Below are positions 1-8,422 of a stretch of DNA of 44,041 bases, piece after piece. Below the pieces are notes generated by a model. It was not told the origin of the DNA. It did not search any database and was given only the letters and a program-made list of their open reading frames with translations. The translations under genes and the position numbers were made by a program. The DNA comes from Bradyrhizobium agreste (GTDB lineage: Bacteria > Pseudomonadota > Alphaproteobacteria > Rhizobiales > Xanthobacteraceae), in contig NZ_JACCHP010000036.1 of NCBI RefSeq assembly GCF_016031625.1, positions 1 through 44,041 of the forward strand. The letters are read 5' to 3'. Every line of letters starts with the position of its first letter. Position 1 is the stretch's first letter.

Positions 1-1
1 G

Positions 2-1321
2 GCGCCCGGCAGCACGCCGACACCGCCGGCCGGGCGTCCGGGGGCAGCCACGCCCGCGCCCGGCGCGACCCCGGCCCCCACGGCGACGCCAGCGCCCGGA
101 CAACAGGGTGGAACGCCTCCGGCCGGCGCGCCCGCTGCCGGGACTCCGGCTGCGCCGCCCCAGGCTGGCAACCTGCCGCCCCGGCCAGCAGCTCCTCCGG
201 CCGGTGCCGCGGCGCCTACGGTGGTCCCCGGCACGCCCGCCGCAGCGCCACCGCCTGACAGGGCACAATACGCGCCGCCGACAGTCGCGCCCGCGTTCCG
301 CGCCGCGCCGACAGTCGCAGCCCCCTTGCCGCCGCCGCCGCGTCCGCAGCAGCGTGACCTGACCCCGCTCGCGATCGGCGCCGGCGTGGTGGCCGGCGCC
401 GTGATCGGCGCCACCATCGCCGATCTCCATAACCAGCGGCGCGAGGTCGTCGAGGGCGGCCGTACCGTCTACACCGAGCCGGACCGCATCATCGTCCGCG
501 ATCCGGGCGGGCAGGCCTATGTTCGCGGCAACGATCTCTATCGCTTCCGCTATGGTGCCCGTGACATCCGCACCGACACAGTCGGCGGCGAAACCCGCAC
601 CGTCGTGATCCGTCCCGACGGCAGCGAGGTGATCACCGTGGTCGGCCCGGACGGCTCGCTGCTGCGGCGCATCCGCAGGGATCCCGGCGGGCGCGAGATC
701 ATGATCATCGACAACAGCTACCGCGATCCGCGGGCGGTCGGCGGCTTCTACGTCGACGTGCCGCCGCCGGTGGTCAGCATTCCCTACGATCGCTACATCG
801 TCGACGCCCAGGAGGCGCCGCCAGAGGTGATCTACGAAACGATGCGTGCCCCGCCGGTGCAGCGGATCGATCGTCGCTACTCGCTCGACGAGATCCGCTA
901 CAGCCCGAATGTTCGTATGCAGATGCCGAGCATCGACGTCAATACGATCAACTTCGCGACGGGATCGTGGACCATTCCGCCGGATCAGGCGGCGCGGCTG
1001 CAAGTGATCGCCGACGGCATCAACCAGGCGCTCCAGGCCAACCCGCAGGAGGTGTTCCTGATCGAGGGCCACACCGATGCGGTCGGCAACGAGGTCGACA
1101 ATCTGTCGCTGTCGGACCGCCGCGCGCAGGCCGCAGCCGAATTGCTGACGCAGCAATTCGGTGTGCCTGCGGAGAACCTGACGTCGCAGGGCTATGGCGA
1201 GCAGTATCTGAAGGAGCAGACGCAAGGCCCAAGCCTGATCAACCGGCGCGTCACTGTCCGCCGTATCACGCCGTTGCTCAACGGCGGCCAGGCCAACGCG
1301 GCGCCTCCGCCGCGCCAGTAA
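2..1321 (+). CDS. OmpA-domain outer-membrane/peptidoglycan-associated protein (5' truncated by window edge)
   Basis: The reading frame is open from the first bases of the window, so the true start lies upstream. The visible first ~115 residues are almost entirely Pro/Ala/Gly/Thr, a low-complexity linker. A short glycine-zipper-like hydrophobic stretch follows (AIGAGVVAGAVIGATIADL, encoded near 370-426), then a beta-rich middle part. The last ~125 residues form an OmpA C-terminal domain: NFATGSWTIP, IEGHTDAVG with the peptidoglycan-binding Asp, LSDRRAQAAAELL, and a final SLINRRVTVRR. This domain normally binds diaminopimelate in peptidoglycan and tethers the outer membrane. The N-terminal linker may span the periplasm, which is inference. 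A strong hairpin follows the stop and is shared with the convergent phosphatase gene. Confidence 0.88.
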   Translation, partial: APGSTPTPPAGRPGAATPAPGATPAPTATPAPGQQGGTPPAGAPAAGTPAAPPQAGNLPPRPAAPPAGAAAPTVVPGTPAAAPPPDRAQYAPPTVAPAFRAAPTVAAPLPPPPRPQQRDLTPLAIGAGVVAGAVIGATIADLHNQRREVVEGGRTVYTEPDRIIVRDPGGQAYVRGNDLYRFRYGARDIRTDTVGGETRTVVIRPDGSEVITVVGPDGSLLRRIRRDPGGREIMIIDNSYRDPRAVGGFYVDVPPPVVSIPYDRYIVDAQEAPPEVIYETMRAPPVQRIDRRYSLDEIRYSPNVRMQMPSIDVNTINFATGSWTIPPDQAARLQVIADGINQALQANPQEVFLIEGHTDAVGNEVDNLSLSDRRAQAAAELLTQQFGVPAENLTSQGYGEQYLKEQTQGPSLINRRVTVRRITPLLNGGQANAAPPPRQ

Positions 1322-1336
1322 GACCTTCGCAAGACG

Positions 1337-1366
1337 AAAATGGCCGGGAGCAATCCCGGCCATTTT
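1337..1366. terminator. Bidirectional intrinsic terminator
   Basis: A perfect 13-bp inverted repeat (AAAATGGCCGGGA / TCCCGGCCATTTT) encloses the tetraloop GCAA. It has T-runs on both strands and sits between the converging OmpA-domain and alkaline phosphatase genes, so it probably terminates both. Confidence 0.85.
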
Positions 1367-1386
1367 GTTTGAAGCCTGTGTAGCCG

Positions 1387-3144
1387 CTAATGTCCGGCGG
1401 CGAGCCCGAGCGCATCGGCCATGACACGGAACACTTCGGTATTGTCCATCGAGCCGTGCACGCGCTCGCTCCCCGGGCCCGTCGCCGTGAGAATGACGTC
1501 CTCACCCGAATGCACGCTGGCGCCGACCAGCGACGACAGATTGCCGGGGCGCAGCACCGCGCCCGGGACCTCCTTGTATTTGTCGTTAGCCTTGAAGGTG
1601 CCGTCGTCGCCGGCCTTGACGGTCGGCTCGTTGGGATTATCGAGCTTCGGACGGAACGTCTCGTAGTGATCGGGCAGGCTCGCCGAGAAGATGGCAAGCC
1701 GCCGACTCACGTCGACGCGTGACGGATAACCTTCCGCATCCGGCGCAGGATAGTTGGGAAATCCGGCCTGCTCATAAACTCCGACCCGCTCGCGCAATGG
1801 CACGTTGGGCGTTGTCCCCATGTCGTCATTGATCGTCCCGACCAGGCTGTTGGGATGATTGTGATCGGCCAGCACCAGGATCAGGGTGTCGTCGCCGCGT
1901 GCGCGCGCCCATTCGCGCGTCTGACGCACCGCGTTGTCGAGCATGATCGTGTCGTAGACCGCTCGCTCCATATCGAGGACATGCGCGTATTTGTCGATCA
2001 GTCCGGACTCGACCATCAGGAAGAAGCCGCCCTCGTTCTTGGAGAGGACGTTCAGCGCCGCCTGCACCTGCTCGGTCAGATCAGGCTGCTCCGGGAATTT
2101 CTTGACGCCGCCGCCCTTCAGGAATTTGCGGTCGAGCACACCGTCCATGTTGCCGGTGGCGAACAGGCCAAGCAGCTTGCTCGTCTCCTGTTTTGCGGAT
2201 GAGGCGCTGAGCTCGCTTGCGGTGGTCGCCACCTGATAGCCGGCATCGCGGAACTTCGCGATGTAGTCGGTCTCGTCCTTGCGTTTCGATCCGGCGGCCG
2301 ACTTCGGCAGAAAATTCGCGCTGCCGCCGCCCATCAGCACATCCGGCTTTGCCGCGAAGAATTGCTCGACGATGTCGTCATAGGCGGCGCGCCGACGGGT
2401 GTGCGCGACCATCGCTGCCGGCGTCGCGTCCTCGATCTCGGTATTGGTGACGATCCCGATCGCCATGCCGAGCTGCCTCTTGGCGAGGCTCGCGATGGTT
2501 TCGACCTTGGGATCGTCGAACGGGCTTGCGGTGCGGTCGGCATAGACGCCGAGGGCATTGACGGCGCTCTTGTGCCCGGTCGCATAGGCGCTCGCCGAGT
2601 TCGCGGAATCCGTGATGATCGAGTCCGAGCCGGCGGTTGCCACCAGCGCCATATGCGGCATGTCGTCGATGGCGAGCTTGCCGCGACTCTTGCCTTCCGA
2701 AATGCCCTTTGACAGGATTCGCGCTGCGACCCGATGCACCGGCGACATGCCGTCGCCGATGAACAGGATGACGTTCTTCGCCTTGCGCGGGCCGGTGTCG
2801 TAGACCGTCCATGTGACGCTGCGCTGGCGCGTGCCGTCGCTGACGTCGACGTTTACGCTGCCCGGCTTCGTCAACGTAACGTCGCGCAGGATCAGGGCCG
2901 ACTGCTCCTTGCCATCCTCGCGCTCGATGAAGGTCCCGGGGCGGCCGAACGCGGCCGCGTAATCCGCGCCGTTCACCGTCACCTTCAACTTGGCGGGATC
3001 GACCAGCCCGGGGAGCTCGACCTTGAAGTCGAACTTGGCTCCCGCCAGAATCTCGGCGCGGTCGATCGGAAAGATCGTCTGCGCCTGCAGCGACGATGTC
3101 CAACAAAGAACGATGAGAGAGGCGAGTGCCGATCCCCTGACCAT
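1387..3144 (-). CDS. phoA: Alkaline phosphatase, PhoA family (secreted)
   Basis: 585 aa. An N-terminal Sec-type signal (about residues 1-21, ending near LQAQ) is followed by a ~95-residue N-terminal extension, probably beta-rich. The phosphatase core then starts: ILFIGDGMS (metal ligand Asp ~131), TDSANSASAYATGHKS with nucleophile Ser ~180, a VESGLIDKYAH segment with metal-binding Asp/His, and LADHNHP with further metal ligands. Enzymes of this family hydrolyse phosphomonoesters in the periplasm for phosphate scavenging. The protein is longer than E. coli PhoA (~470 aa) because of the N-terminal extension. No clear PHO box is seen upstream, so phosphate control is not demonstrated. Its 3' end faces the OmpA-domain gene across a shared terminator. 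Confidence 0.88.
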   Translation of the reverse strand: MVRGSALASLIVLCWTSSLQAQTIFPIDRAEILAGAKFDFKVELPGLVDPAKLKVTVNGADYAAAFGRPGTFIEREDGKEQSALILRDVTLTKPGSVNVDVSDGTRQRSVTWTVYDTGPRKAKNVILFIGDGMSPVHRVAARILSKGISEGKSRGKLAIDDMPHMALVATAGSDSIITDSANSASAYATGHKSAVNALGVYADRTASPFDDPKVETIASLAKRQLGMAIGIVTNTEIEDATPAAMVAHTRRRAAYDDIVEQFFAAKPDVLMGGGSANFLPKSAAGSKRKDETDYIAKFRDAGYQVATTASELSASSAKQETSKLLGLFATGNMDGVLDRKFLKGGGVKKFPEQPDLTEQVQAALNVLSKNEGGFFLMVESGLIDKYAHVLDMERAVYDTIMLDNAVRQTREWARARGDDTLILVLADHNHPNSLVGTINDDMGTTPNVPLRERVGVYEQAGFPNYPAPDAEGYPSRVDVSRRLAIFSASLPDHYETFRPKLDNPNEPTVKAGDDGTFKANDKYKEVPGAVLRPGNLSSLVGASVHSGEDVILTATGPGSERVHGSMDNTEVFRVMADALGLAAGH

Positions 3145-3222
3145 GTGCGATGCTCCGCAATTCCGTTCCCGACAGAAGGCGGAAGCGTAGCGGTCGAGAA
3201 TGACAGCGTCATTAAGCGCGTG

Positions 3223-3251
3223 GCCCGGATGGCGCGAAGCGCAATCCGGGC
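3223..3251. repeat. Small palindromic repeat (GCCCGGAT...ATCCGGGC)
   Basis: The inverted repeat GCCCGGAT / ATCCGGGC encloses GGCGCGAAGCGCA, which can itself fold (GCGC/GCGC). It lies in the argG-to-phoA gap, where it may end argG transcription. It is one of the palindromic intergenic elements in this window. Confidence 0.6.
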
Positions 3252-3262
3252 TACGGAAAGCC

Positions 3263-4600
3263 TCAGCCCTTGTCGCTCTCGAGCCGGAAGATCTGCGAGC
3301 CTTCCGTGCCCGACAACAGGCCGGTCTTCGAATAGAGACCGAGCTTGGTGCGGGTGTCGGCGATGTCGAGGTTGCGCATGGTGAGCTGGCCGATGCGGTC
3401 GGCCGGCGTGAAGGCGGCGTCCTCGACCTTCTCCATGCTCAGCCGCTCCGGCGCATAGGTCAGGTTCGGGCTCTCGGTGTTGAGGATCGAATAGTCGTTG
3501 CCGCGGCGCAGCTCCAGCGTGACCTCGCCGGTGACGGCGCGCGCGACCCAGCGCTGCGCGGTCTCGCGCAGCATCAGGGCCTGCGAATCGAACCAGCGGC
3601 CCTGATAGAGTAGTCGTCCCAAGCGCATGCCGCTGATGCGGTACTGCTCGATCGTGTCCTCGTTGTGGATGCCGGTAACGAGGCGCTCATAGGCGATGTG
3701 CAGCAGCGCCATGCCGGGCGCCTCGTAGATGCCGCGGCTCTTGGCCTCGATGATGCGGTTCTCGATCTGGTCGCTCATGCCGAGGCCGTGACGGCCGCCG
3801 ATGACGTTGGCTTCGAGGAACAGCGCGACGGGATCGGAGAAGGTCTGGCCGTTGAGAGCCGTGGGCTGCCCTTCCTCGAAGCGCACCACGACCTTTTCGG
3901 CCTTGACATTGCAGTCGTCGCGCCAGAACGGCACGCCCATGATCGGGTTGACGATCTTGATGCCGCTGTCGAGGCTTTCGAGATCCTTCGCCTCGTGGGT
4001 GGCGCCGAGCAGATTGCTGTCGGTCGAATACGCCTTCTCGGCGCTCATCTTGTAGGCAAAGCCCTGCGCGGTCATGAACGCCGACATCTCGGCGCGGCCG
4101 CCGAGCTCGTCGATGAACTGCTGGTCGAGCCAGGGCTTGTAAATTTTCAGGCCGGGATTGGTGAGCAGGCCGTAGCGATAGAAGCGCTCGATATCGTTGC
4201 CCTTGAAGGTCGAGCCGTCGCCCCAGATGTTGACGCCGTCTTCCTTCATGGCCGCGACCAGCATCGTGCCCGTCACGGCGCGCCCGAGCGGCGTGGTGTT
4301 GAAATAGGTGATGCCGCCGGTGGAGATATGGAAGGCGCCGGCTTGGATCGCGGCGATGCCCTCGTGGACCAGCTGCGTGCGGCAATCGACGAGCCGCGCG
4401 TTCTCGGCGCCGAACTCCATCGCCTTGCGCGGGATCTCGTTGTAGTCGGCTTCATCCGGCTGGCCGAGATTGGCGGTGTAGGCATAGCAGCGCGCGCCCT
4501 TCTGCTTCATCCAGAGCAGCGCCGCAGAGGTGTCGAGGCCGCCCGAAAAAGCGATGCCGACTTTCTCACCCTTGGGCAGGCTTTTCAGGATCGTGGTCAT
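3263..4600 (-). CDS. argG: Argininosuccinate synthase (type II, E. coli-like)
   Basis: 445 aa, close to the 447 aa of E. coli ArgG and longer than the ~400-aa type I enzymes. It joins citrulline and aspartate with ATP in the cytoplasmic arginine pathway. The N-type ATP pyrophosphatase loop AFSGGLDTS lies at residues 17-25. Family segments follow: TANLGQPDEADY, STGGITYFNTTPLGRAV and NIWGDGSTFKGNDIERFYRY. The ATG at 4600 gives a standard N-terminus (MTTILKSLPKGEKVGIAFSGG). No other arginine gene is nearby, which is common for scattered arg genes. Confidence 0.97.
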   Translation of the reverse strand: MTTILKSLPKGEKVGIAFSGGLDTSAALLWMKQKGARCYAYTANLGQPDEADYNEIPRKAMEFGAENARLVDCRTQLVHEGIAAIQAGAFHISTGGITYFNTTPLGRAVTGTMLVAAMKEDGVNIWGDGSTFKGNDIERFYRYGLLTNPGLKIYKPWLDQQFIDELGGRAEMSAFMTAQGFAYKMSAEKAYSTDSNLLGATHEAKDLESLDSGIKIVNPIMGVPFWRDDCNVKAEKVVVRFEEGQPTALNGQTFSDPVALFLEANVIGGRHGLGMSDQIENRIIEAKSRGIYEAPGMALLHIAYERLVTGIHNEDTIEQYRISGMRLGRLLYQGRWFDSQALMLRETAQRWVARAVTGEVTLELRRGNDYSILNTESPNLTYAPERLSMEKVEDAAFTPADRIGQLTMRNLDIADTRTKLGLYSKTGLLSGTEGSQIFRLESDKG

Positions 4601-4690
4601 GGGGCTTCCAATCGGGTCTCAAGCTGATGTGACGGGTGGGTTGACCGCGCGAATATCAAATTTCGCGGGGCTCGGCACCCCTTTAATGGC

Positions 4691-5467
4691 TCAAACCGAG
4701 GGCTCGGGGCCGGTCTTGCGGCCGAACAGGCGCTGGCGCAGCCGGTAGGCGGGCATGTTCAGCCGGGTCAGGGCGGCATCCACCGCTTCGTCCGAGAACC
4801 GCGTCCGCGGCCAGCGGTAGATCAGCGCGTGGGCGAGCCAGATCACGACGAAGGTGACGAGGCCGGCGATGGACACGTCGGTGAAGAAGTGCCCGCCGAA
4901 CGCCATGCGCAGGGCGCTGGTCAAGGCGCCGAACACCACGGCAGCGGCATAAGCGAGCGGTCGCCACGCCGGCGGCGCCAGCGCAGCCGGCGCCAGCGTC
5001 CAGAATGCCGTCGCGCCTTCGCCGGAGAAGAACGAGCAGTTGCGCCCGCAGGCGCCGCGCGGATCCCACCACGGCACGAATTGCTGATCGCCGGCGAACT
5101 CGGTCACCACCACCGGACGCGGACGACCCCAATAATTCTTGAACGTCAGGTTGGTCAAAATGCCGGCCGACATGGTCAGCGTCACCAGCAGGAAGATGAC
5201 GGTGCGCCCCCGCACCATCAGCGGCCGGTCGGGCCGGATCATCTTGACCACGAGCGCGACGATCGAGGGAAGGGCGAAGGCCCAGGCGATCCACATCGCC
5301 GCATCGCGCGCAAAGCCGGCCCACCCGTTCAGCTTGAGCGGAAAGGTCCTGGTCGCGGGGTCGAAGAACAGCGAAGCGAGCTTGAGGTCGAGCTCGGGAT
5401 AGAGGCCGAAGACGACGCCGATCACGAGCCACAGCGCCAGGGCGATGAAGAGTCCGGTACGGTTCAT
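4691..5467 (-). CDS. PAP2-family membrane phosphatase
   Basis: 258 aa integral membrane protein with about six hydrophobic segments. The three PAP2 motifs are recognisable. Motif 1 is K110-x6-R117-P (KNYWGRPRP). Motif 2 reads CSFFSGEGA (residues 144-152), where the usual PSGH histidine is replaced by Glu150. Motif 3 is R187-x5-H193-x3-D197 (RMAFGGHFFTD). The family dephosphorylates lipid phosphates such as undecaprenyl-PP, lipid A phosphates or phosphatidic acid. The substrate cannot be told from sequence. The nucleophilic His193 and the Asp are intact, so activity is plausible despite the altered motif 2. It is transcribed in the same direction as argG (gap ~90 bp). Confidence 0.85.
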   Translation of the reverse strand: MNRTGLFIALALWLVIGVVFGLYPELDLKLASLFFDPATRTFPLKLNGWAGFARDAAMWIAWAFALPSIVALVVKMIRPDRPLMVRGRTVIFLLVTLTMSAGILTNLTFKNYWGRPRPVVVTEFAGDQQFVPWWDPRGACGRNCSFFSGEGATAFWTLAPAALAPPAWRPLAYAAAVVFGALTSALRMAFGGHFFTDVSIAGLVTFVVIWLAHALIYRWPRTRFSDEAVDAALTRLNMPAYRLRQRLFGRKTGPEPSV

Positions 5468-5514
5468 GGCGCGCGGTTTAGCGGAGTGGGAAGGGGATGG
5501 AAACCCTTGCCGTG

Positions 5515-5594
5515 GTCATTCCGGGGCGGTGCGCAGCACCGTACCCGGAATCTCGAGATTCCGGGTCTGGTCCTTCGGACCATCCCGGAATGAC
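5515..5594. repeat. 80-bp palindromic dispersed repeat, copy A
   Basis: The element begins GTCATTCCGGGG and ends CCCGGAATGAC (terminal inverted repeats), with internal hairpins CGGTGC/GCACCG, CCCGGAATCT/AGATTCCGGG and TGGTCC/GGACCA. It is 74/80 identical to the copy at 7476-7555. It lies between two minus-strand genes. Confidence 0.85.
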
Positions 5595-5605
5595 AGAGCA
5601 CCAAA

Positions 5606-6100
5606 CTATCGCACATCCGGCCGCGAATTCGACGGCAGCGGCGGCGGCGGTTTGCGTGGGGACGGCGGGATGCGCCAGGCGCCGGCGTTTCGACCGGCGA
5701 TCAGCCAGTAGACCACGCCGGCAACGATGCCGGCGCCGGTCATGATCTCCAGGTGACGACGTACGATGCCCTCGAACTGCAACGTGTCGGCGTGGAAGGG
5801 AACGAGGCCGAGATAGCAGGCGAGCCCGACAAGGCCGCCGCCCACAGCGTAGGTCAGCGCGCTGCGGATGTAGAGCGCCTCGGTGATCGCGACAATCACT
5901 GCCGCCGGCACCAGCGCGAAGCCCGAGACGAAGATGAAGCCGAAGCCGAGCAGGATGTCGATCGTGCCCTGATCGACCGGACCGGCGCCGAGATCGGCGA
6001 ATTCGGGAAACAGCAGCGCGACGACCACGATCATGCCGCCGACGAAGCAGGCGGCGAGAAAGCCGATGAAGATGACGATGAGGCGACCGATCAGAGACAT
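5606..6100 (-). CDS. Conserved hypothetical four-helix membrane protein
   Basis: 164 aa from ATG 6100 (MSLIGRLIVIF). The frame continues 25 codons further upstream, but that part is only translation of a palindromic repeat (VKPGHDG), so the internal start is preferred. There are about four hydrophobic segments: residues ~5-32, ~48-75, ~80-100 and ~118-137. The C-terminal tail is short and rich in Pro and Arg (PPSPRKPPPPLPSNSRP). I do not recognise a characterised family. It resembles small alphaproteobacterial inner-membrane proteins of unknown function. It is flanked by palindromic repeats on both sides, so operon membership with rlmN or the PAP2 gene is doubtful. Confidence 0.7.
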   Translation of the reverse strand: MSLIGRLIVIFIGFLAACFVGGMIVVVALLFPEFADLGAGPVDQGTIDILLGFGFIFVSGFALVPAAVIVAITEALYIRSALTYAVGGGLVGLACYLGLVPFHADTLQFEGIVRRHLEIMTGAGIVAGVVYWLIAGRNAGAWRIPPSPRKPPPPLPSNSRPDVR

Positions 6101-6144
6101 GAGATAAGCAGGTTGCCAATCAAGGATGTCGCGACGCTCACAAC

Positions 6145-6229
6145 CGTCATGCCCGGGCTTGACCCGGGCATCCACGACTTTCGTGCTCGTGGCTCGACGT
6201 GGATGGCCGGGTCAAGCCCGGCCATGACG
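6145..6229. repeat. Palindromic dispersed repeat (CGTCATGCCCGGG type)
   Basis: The left arm (CGTCATGCCCGGGCTTGAC...ATCCACG) and right arm (CGTGGAT...GTCAAGCCCGGCCATGACG) are nearly perfect reverse complements over ~32 nt each, separated by a ~20-nt spacer. Each arm also holds its own small hairpin. It sits between the rlmN 3' end and the membrane-protein start. Confidence 0.85.
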
Positions 6230-6252
6230 AGCATCGAGGACGTCATCATCCA

Positions 6253-7455
6253 TCAATCCGTCATCGCCATGGCGCGCAGCGCCTGGCGCTCGCGCGCCGA
6301 GAGCTTTTCCGTCTCCGACTTGAGCTGGCCGCAGGCGGCGAGGATGTCACGGCCGCGCGGGGTGCGCACCGGCGAGGAATAGCCGGCGTTGAAGATGTAT
6401 TCGGAGAACCTTTCGATCTGGTCCCAGTCGGAGCACTCATAGGCCGTGCCGGGCCAGGGATTGAACGGGATCAGGTTGATCTTGGCCGGAATGCCCTTGA
6501 GCAGCTTCACCAGCAGCTTGGCATCGTCGAGCGAATCGTTGACGCCCTTGAGCATCACATATTCGAAGGTGATGCGGCGCGCGTTGGAGGCGCCGGGATA
6601 GTCGCGGCAGGCCTGCAACAGCTCCTTGATCGGATATTTGCGGTTGAGCGGCACCAGCTCGTTGCGCAACTCGTCGCGCACCGCATGCAGCGAGATCGCG
6701 AGCATGACGCCGATCTCCTCGCCGGCGCGCACGATGTTCGGAACCACGCCCGAGGTCGACAGCGTGATGCGGCGGCGGGAGATGCCGATGCCTTCGTTGT
6801 CGCCGACAATCAAGAGCGCATCGCGCACGGCGTCGAAATTGTAGAGCGGCTCGCCCATGCCCATCATCACGATGTTGGTGACGCGGCGCGTGCCGTCCTC
6901 GCGGTCGGCCCAGTCGTTGAGACGGTCCCGCGCGACCATCACCTGTCCGACGATTTCGCCGGCGGTGAGGTTGCGCACCAGGCGCTGCGTGCCGGTGTGG
7001 CAGAAGGCGCAGTTCAGGGTGCAACCGACCTGCGAGGAGACGCACAGCGTGCCGCGGTCGGTCTCGGGGATGTAGACGCATTCGACTTCATGCGCCTTCT
7101 GAACATTGTCGCCGCTCGGCAGACGCAACAGCCATTTGCGGGTGCCGTCGTTGGAAATCTGCTCGGCCACGACCTCGGGCCGGTCCACGGTGAAATGCTG
7201 GGCGAGATCGGCGCGGATGCCCTTGGAGATCGATGTCATCTCGTCAAAACTCTGGGCGCCGCGGAAATAGATCCAGTGCCACAGCTGCTGCACCCGCATC
7301 TTGCGCTGCGCCGGCGCGACGCCGATCTCGCCGAGGCGATCGGCAAGCTCGGTGCGCGACAGGCCGATCAGCGACGGCTTGGCCGGCGGCACATAGGTTT
7401 CGAGTGGAGTTTTCTCCACCAATGTTGCGTTGTGCGGCTCGGTCGTCGGTTGCAT
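6253..7455 (-). CDS. rlmN: 23S rRNA (adenine2503-C2)/tRNA methyltransferase RlmN
   Basis: 400 aa from ATG 7455 (MQPTTEPHNATLVEK). An in-frame extension upstream to 7500 reads into a dispersed repeat and is rejected. This radical SAM enzyme methylates C2 of A2503 in 23S rRNA and A37 of some tRNAs. Visible marks are the N-terminal RlmN domain (MRVQQLWHWIYFRG), the cluster motif CTLNCAFCHTG (CxxxCxxC), MGMGEPLYNFD for SAM binding, and the C-terminal VRTPRGRDILAACGQL with the methyl-carrying Cys. Length and motifs are typical. Confidence 0.97.
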   Translation of the reverse strand: MQPTTEPHNATLVEKTPLETYVPPAKPSLIGLSRTELADRLGEIGVAPAQRKMRVQQLWHWIYFRGAQSFDEMTSISKGIRADLAQHFTVDRPEVVAEQISNDGTRKWLLRLPSGDNVQKAHEVECVYIPETDRGTLCVSSQVGCTLNCAFCHTGTQRLVRNLTAGEIVGQVMVARDRLNDWADREDGTRRVTNIVMMGMGEPLYNFDAVRDALLIVGDNEGIGISRRRITLSTSGVVPNIVRAGEEIGVMLAISLHAVRDELRNELVPLNRKYPIKELLQACRDYPGASNARRITFEYVMLKGVNDSLDDAKLLVKLLKGIPAKINLIPFNPWPGTAYECSDWDQIERFSEYIFNAGYSSPVRTPRGRDILAACGQLKSETEKLSARERQALRAMAMTD

Positions 7456-7475
7456 TGAATGGACCTGATGGCTTG

Positions 7476-7555
7476 GTCGTTCCGGGGCGATGCGGAGCAT
7501 CGAACCCGGAACCTCGAGATTCCGGGTCTGGTCCTTCGGACCATCCCGGAATGAC
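7476..7555. repeat. 80-bp palindromic dispersed repeat, copy B
   Basis: This is the second copy of the element at 5515-5594, with 6 differences in 80 bp. In the first hairpin CGGTGC/GCACCG has become CGATGC/GCATCG, a paired G:C to A:T change that keeps the stem. It lies just upstream of rlmN. Confidence 0.85.
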
Positions 7556-7637
7556 GGAAGAATTTGGAACCGCCCCTATATAGCAATCGGAACCGCCGAT
7601 TGCGACCTTATCGCCCGCAGTCTTGCCGCCGACAGTC

Positions 7638-8306
7638 TTACCGCCGGCAGTCCTGCGCGATCTTGTCGAGCGCCTGGGCGAGGCCCTTCAGCGAAAATGT
7701 GTCGGTCGTCTCGGTGCCCTTGGCCGAGACGCCCTTGACGACGAGATCGGCGGACTTGCGCATGGCTTCGACCATCCGTTCCTCCTCGGCCGCATTCTTG
7801 ATCCAGAGCCCGTCGCCCTGCGTGTACATGGCGAAGGAGGCGCCGCCGACTTCGACGGTCGATTCCGAGCCCGGCTTCAGCGCATAGCCGATCATGACCG
7901 AGACTTCGTTGTTGACCTTCTCCGCCGGCCGGGTGGAGACGAAGGCATAAGCGGGATCGCGCGGCCGGTTCGGCGGGTTGGTTTTCGACGATGACGGCTT
8001 GGCCAGCGCGAAGCAGACCTTCTTGCCGTTCGGCGTCGCCGAATAGGCACCCCAGGTGCCGAACTGCCCGATCAGGGTCGGCTCCGCGCCTCCCGCAACT
8101 GCCGCAGCCGAGGCCGCCGGCTTGCTCTCGGGCTTCGGGGTCGCCTTTGCGTTGGTGTTGGCCGATGGCGCGGCCGGCTTCGGTGTAGCCTCTTTTGCAG
8201 CTGGACCGGACTTGGGCGCCGGTTGCGCCGTCTGCGCCCGCGCCGAAACGGCGATTCCCCCGGCCGCCACGCCCGTCATCAAAGCTAAAATCAGCACCCG
8301 CCACAT
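7638..8306 (-). CDS. Invasion-associated locus B (IalB) family periplasmic protein
   Basis: 222 aa. A Sec signal peptide (residues 1-~24, MWRVLILALMTGVAAGGIAV then ARAQ) is followed by an Ala/Pro/Lys/Ser-rich linker to ~75. The globular domain (FGTWGAYSATPNGKKVCFALAK, PAYAFVSTRP, MYTQGDGLWIKNAAEEERMV) matches the IalB family. That family was named from Bartonella but is common in free-living rhizobia, where its role is unknown. Two cysteines (in KKVCFAL and at the end, QDCRR) could form a disulfide. The gene stands alone; upstream is a short gap to the DECR-like SDR gene. Confidence 0.85.
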   Translation of the reverse strand: MWRVLILALMTGVAAGGIAVSARAQTAQPAPKSGPAAKEATPKPAAPSANTNAKATPKPESKPAASAAAVAGGAEPTLIGQFGTWGAYSATPNGKKVCFALAKPSSSKTNPPNRPRDPAYAFVSTRPAEKVNNEVSVMIGYALKPGSESTVEVGGASFAMYTQGDGLWIKNAAEEERMVEAMRKSADLVVKGVSAKGTETTDTFSLKGLAQALDKIAQDCRR

Positions 8307-8422
8307 GCCGCGTTGGTTCCCTCAATATTGTGACTGGAAGATGGCCCGAGCGCGCTTTGTCCCCGGGCAGGGATAGCCGGGAAAGTTCAATTTGGGAAGG
8401 AAGTTAGCGGTATCGCCGGCGG

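Noticed and set aside
6199..7458. A 419-codon plus-strand open frame opposite rlmN
   Set aside because: It is a shadow frame. The RlmN motifs on the other strand are unmistakable.
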